From CAZCTO01 sp964501725 (lineage in GTDB: Bacteria; Bacillota; Clostridia; Saccharofermentanales; Saccharofermentanaceae): a DNA stretch of 44,227 bases. Where the stretch lies: positions 1 through 44,227 of the forward strand of contig CAZCTO010000019.1 of assembly GCA_964501725.1 (NCBI GenBank). Reading direction: 5' to 3'. This document shows, one piece after another, positions 42,192 to 44,227 of the stretch. The position numbers were made by a program, and so were the translations under genes. The notes below the pieces were generated by a model, which saw only the letters and a program-made list of their open reading frames with translations, ran no database searches and was not told the DNA's origin. Within the stretch, counting starts at the first letter, position 1. Every line of letters begins with the position of its first letter.

Positions 42192-42248
42192 TTGAACTGC
42201 TATTCATTGACGAATGATTCTGATTCCCATCAAGGAGGACGTTGCGCA

Positions 42249-42563
42249 ATGGCTATTTCCATTGTCTATCGGCGGAATTGTTCCCGCCGGACTAAAATCG
42301 CCGAAATGAGACAATTATGGTCTCACGGTTTGTATCACTTGAATGGCCGGGCTGGATCCCGCTTCCGCTCGCTTCGGAAGGGATTACCGATCGATTCTCC
42401 ACTCATGCTTACAATACAATCTTTCAGGGGAAACTATCCGTGCGCACAAGCATGCCATAGACCCGGGATAAGACTTCTTGCGAAGGTGGCTCTCACTCTC
42501 CGGACTGGTGGCTCATTTTTGCGAACGCGCCGGAAAAAGAAATTACTTATCTCCCAGCAGTGA
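42249..42563 (+). CDS. Doubtful 104-residue ORF with strong ribosome-binding site
   Basis: AAGGAGG (42232-42238) lies 10 bp before ATG 42249. The product would be Arg/Ser/Leu-rich (starting MAISIVYRRNCSRRTKIAEM) with a basic end (RTRRKKKLLISQQ). It overlaps the 3' end of the PTPS gene by 21 bp on the opposite strand and runs through three strong hairpins. Composition argues against a normal protein; the ribosome-binding site argues for caution. No family recognised. Confidence 0.15.
   Translation: MAISIVYRRNCSRRTKIAEMRQLWSHGLYHLNGRAGSRFRSLRKGLPIDSPLMLTIQSFRGNYPCAQACHRPGIRLLAKVALTLRTGGSFLRTRRKKKLLISQQ
42270..42384 (+). other. Three strong hairpins downstream of the array
   Basis: CGGCGG (42270-42275) pairs with CCGCCG (42284-42289). 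TGAGAC (42307-42312) pairs with GTCTCA (42320-42325) around a 7-nt loop. ATCCC-GC-TTCCG (42356-42367) pairs with CGGAAGGGAT (42375-42384), a 10-bp stem with a 2-nt bulge. Three such stems in 115 nt suggest a folded transcript continuing from the repeat array. Confidence 0.45.
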
Positions 42564-43016
42564 ATTCAGAAGCGCGTCAGCATCCGATTCAAGGGTGCTT
42601 CCGCCGGACGCAATGCTACTTTGCGGATGCTCGGCAATCAGTCGGTCGATTTCATCGGTTACGTCGATGATGTAGGATCGGGAAGGTGTTTCGCTGATTT
42701 CTATCTTTGTAAGCAACCAGCCGCTTTTACTCAGGATTTCGCCCAGTTTTGTCTTGAAAAAGACGCAAATATTTTCGAGCGTCGGGTTGATAACATTGAA
42801 CGGCTCCACTTTATTGATATCAATATCCTGAAAGCCTGAAATGTACTTCTCAACCAGTTTCTCAATCGTATCGAACTGAATGAAGTCGTCACGCACCTTA
42901 ATTGTGTCCAGTGTGAGCTCCCAGGTGTGCGGATGGTTTTGACCCAGCACGCCGTCCAGATAAATAGCATGGTTTGCATTCAGGTAAAACTTAAATTTGT
43001 ACTGACTGTATTTCAT
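42543..43016 (-). CDS. PTPS/QueD-fold protein lacking catalytic residues
   Basis: This 157-residue protein belongs to the 6-pyruvoyltetrahydropterin synthase/6-carboxytetrahydropterin synthase fold. NANHAIYLDG and NHPHTWELTLD supply the three zinc-ligand histidines (near residues 16, 28 and 30), INPTLENICVFF is the conserved NPT(S)E region and EISETPS the substrate glutamate region. The catalytic cysteine normally four residues before HGH is replaced (GVLGQNHPH), and the catalytic His of the DHxxLN motif is missing (QDIDINKVEP). About 30 extra C-terminal residues follow. No other queuosine or folate gene is nearby. It probably binds zinc without normal QueD activity. It sits 20 bp behind the GGDEF-like gene, whose stop touches its GGAGGA site. 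Confidence 0.75.
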   Translation of the reverse strand: MKYSQYKFKFYLNANHAIYLDGVLGQNHPHTWELTLDTIKVRDDFIQFDTIEKLVEKYISGFQDIDINKVEPFNVINPTLENICVFFKTKLGEILSKSGWLLTKIEISETPSRSYIIDVTDEIDRLIAEHPQSSIASGGSTLESDADALLNSLLGDK

Positions 43017-43035
43017 CGGATTAAATCAGTCCTCC

Positions 43036-44217
43036 TTAGATTTTCTTTACCGAAATCCATGCGGATTCCATCACGGTGTCAATCGCCGACACGTCGTCTT
43101 TGAAAGAAAAGCCTGCGACAAATTTTGCGTCCGAATCGATTTCCCGGAGATCATGAAAGACATTTTTGGCGGTTTGCAGGGTGAGCTTATCCGTTGATTC
43201 AAGTTTGATCAGCACTAATTCCTGGGCTCTGACTCTGGCACATAGATCTTTTGAATCGGTATGACTCTTCATAATCGCTGCGGCACTGACTAATGCCTTC
43301 TCTGCATAGTCCACTCCCAGTAATGTGCCGGTTTCATAATAATTGCTCATCCGAACAACGACAGCGCCAATATGAGAGACTCCCCGTCTTGCCAGTTTAG
43401 TAAGTACTGTCTCAAAAAAAACGTTATTGTAAAGACCTGTAAGCGGGTCCGCAGCACTTGCGGTACTACCTGCCAAATCCTCGATATTATGCGAGCCGTC
43501 ACCGTTTTGCCCGAGCACAAGCAGGTTCTTTTCTTTTAATTCGTCACGCAGATCCTGGAGTTGCAACAGAACGCTTCTTCTGGAAGCGTCAAGATACGTC
43601 ACCAGACAGACAAGCATGGCGGAAATTGCAATAAACAGAATGCGCAACAGCATAATGCGTTCGCTAATTTTGGCAGAAGAGAAGAGGTAGCTTTCCAGAA
43701 TACTCGTTGCTACACAATATGTTCTGCCGTCTACAGTAACAAATCCGGCGCTGATCAGCTCGTTCCCGGCCGTTACATCCTTTACCACATCCGCGGAGAA
43801 AAACTTGCCGGCCTGAATAAGGTGGATCAGTGGTCCTGCCCCGTCGCCGCCGTTACGGAGATAGTATTTTTCGAGTTCTTCAAAATTCATCCCTGCGACA
43901 ACCCCGGTAACATCCGCGTTTCGCTCGAAAAGCGCCCCTTCGGATGAGAAGAGCATCCAATACCGGGTGCCTGTGTTCTGCGCCGCTTTTACGATATCTA
44001 TAACGTCTTGCTCGCTGTCGGCTTCGTTTTCTATCGTTGACTTGAGCTGATTAACGATATATTCGTTATTTTTGGCAATACCGTTGATATAGCCCTTCGC
44101 CAACTGATCAATCTGACTTTCAAGGAACAGCCATGAAAGCAGACAAAACAGGACTGTAAAAGCAACAGTCAGCAAGACGGTAAGTAGTGTCTGATCTGCT
44201 TTTTTGAGTAGCTTCAT
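43036..44217 (-). CDS. Membrane sensor with degenerate GGDEF domain
   Basis: The gene is complete: GGAGAAACGG precedes ATG at 44217. The 393-residue protein has a helix at about 12-32, an extracytoplasmic domain of about 155 residues, a second helix at about 188-208, a coiled-coil stretch and a GGDEF-fold domain from about 257 (DPLTGLYNNVFFETVLTKLA). The active-site motif reads RVRAQEL instead of RYGGDEF, and the expected RxxD inhibitory site is DSKD, so neither cyclase activity nor classical c-di-GMP product binding is supported. It may be a protein-protein or ligand-binding module. It is encoded with the PTPS-fold protein immediately downstream. Confidence 0.82.
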   Translation of the reverse strand: MKLLKKADQTLLTVLLTVAFTVLFCLLSWLFLESQIDQLAKGYINGIAKNNEYIVNQLKSTIENEADSEQDVIDIVKAAQNTGTRYWMLFSSEGALFERNADVTGVVAGMNFEELEKYYLRNGGDGAGPLIHLIQAGKFFSADVVKDVTAGNELISAGFVTVDGRTYCVATSILESYLFSSAKISERIMLLRILFIAISAMLVCLVTYLDASRRSVLLQLQDLRDELKEKNLLVLGQNGDGSHNIEDLAGSTASAADPLTGLYNNVFFETVLTKLARRGVSHIGAVVVRMSNYYETGTLLGVDYAEKALVSAAAIMKSHTDSKDLCARVRAQELVLIKLESTDKLTLQTAKNVFHDLREIDSDAKFVAGFSFKDDVSAIDTVMESAWISVKKI

Positions 44218-44227
44218 CCGTTTCTCC

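Larger units (their letters stand above)
41466..42542. other. 1.08-kb gene-poor region with repeats and hairpins
   Basis: This is the longest gene-poor stretch in the window. It lies between convergent genes and holds a terminator, a promoter-like -10, a 5' hairpin domain, a five-unit 75-bp array and three further hairpins, all listed separately. Open frames on both strands have odd composition (Arg/Ser-rich or repetitive) and do not look like protein genes. Confidence 0.6.

Overview
The window looks like chromosomal DNA from an anaerobic, saccharolytic member of the Bacillota, class Clostridia. This rests on the gene content: pyruvate formate-lyase with its activase, FeoAB, ribonuclease J, a bifunctional RelA/SpoT, a SleB-type cell-wall hydrolase with SH3 domains, LexA boxes of the Bacillus type, strong GGAGG ribosome-binding sites and sigma-A promoters of the TTGACA/TATAAT kind. 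Species cannot be named from the sequence alone. There is no phage, integrase or transposase gene; the accessory material is intergenic RNA-like sequence and unusual domain architectures.

Layout. 1-350: a small single-pass membrane protein behind two LexA-type boxes (candidate SOS gene). 350-785: leader region with a promoter and a long hairpin. 786-5831: ABC-2 exporter (one ATPase, two permeases) followed by a NarL-type two-component system. 6028-10783: alaS, a HIT protein, a zinc-ribbon membrane protein and a second membrane protein. 10798-15713: rpsU (GTG start, own promoter, structured leader and terminator), recJ, relA. 15710-19896, minus strand: ribonuclease J, SH3/SleB hydrolase, a CmpB-like membrane protein. 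20186-23638: pflB, pflA and a small membrane protein. 23629-24726, minus: class A beta-lactamase-fold serine hydrolase. 24832-30753, minus: a sugar operon (GH13 alpha-1,6-glucosidase, GH36 alpha-galactosidase, GPH symporter with a large inserted extracellular domain). 31024-33338: feoA-feoB behind a promoter and a perfect palindrome. 33386-36916, minus: two GGDEF/HD-GYP cyclic-di-GMP proteins. 36992-37576, minus: secreted nuclease lipoprotein. 37690-40211: lipoprotein coupled to a MsrA-MsrB fusion. 40289-41465: LytTR regulator and LiaF-like membrane protein. 41466-42542: a 1.08-kb gap with no convincing gene. 42543-44217, minus: a PTPS-fold protein lacking catalytic residues, preceded by a membrane protein with a degenerate GGDEF domain.

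Most unusual parts. (1) The 41.5-42.5 kb gap has a perfect -10 box, several strong hairpins and five 35-nt dyad repeats at an exact 75-bp period. It resembles a CRISPR array but its spacers are homologous to one another, so it is better read as a tandem hairpin array, possibly the core of a large structured RNA. (2) The GPH sugar symporter carries about 180 extra residues between membrane segments 5 and 6 that look like a carbohydrate-binding beta-sandwich. (3) A small membrane protein has two LexA-type boxes around its promoter. (4) A degenerate GGDEF membrane protein is paired with a catalytically dead-looking PTPS homologue.

How the genes may work together (inference): the sugar operon would import and cleave alpha-galactosides and isomalto-type sugars, PFL would ferment the pyruvate, FeoAB would supply iron for the radical activase, and the c-di-GMP proteins, LytTR/LiaF pair and ABC/two-component module would sense the surface and cell envelope.
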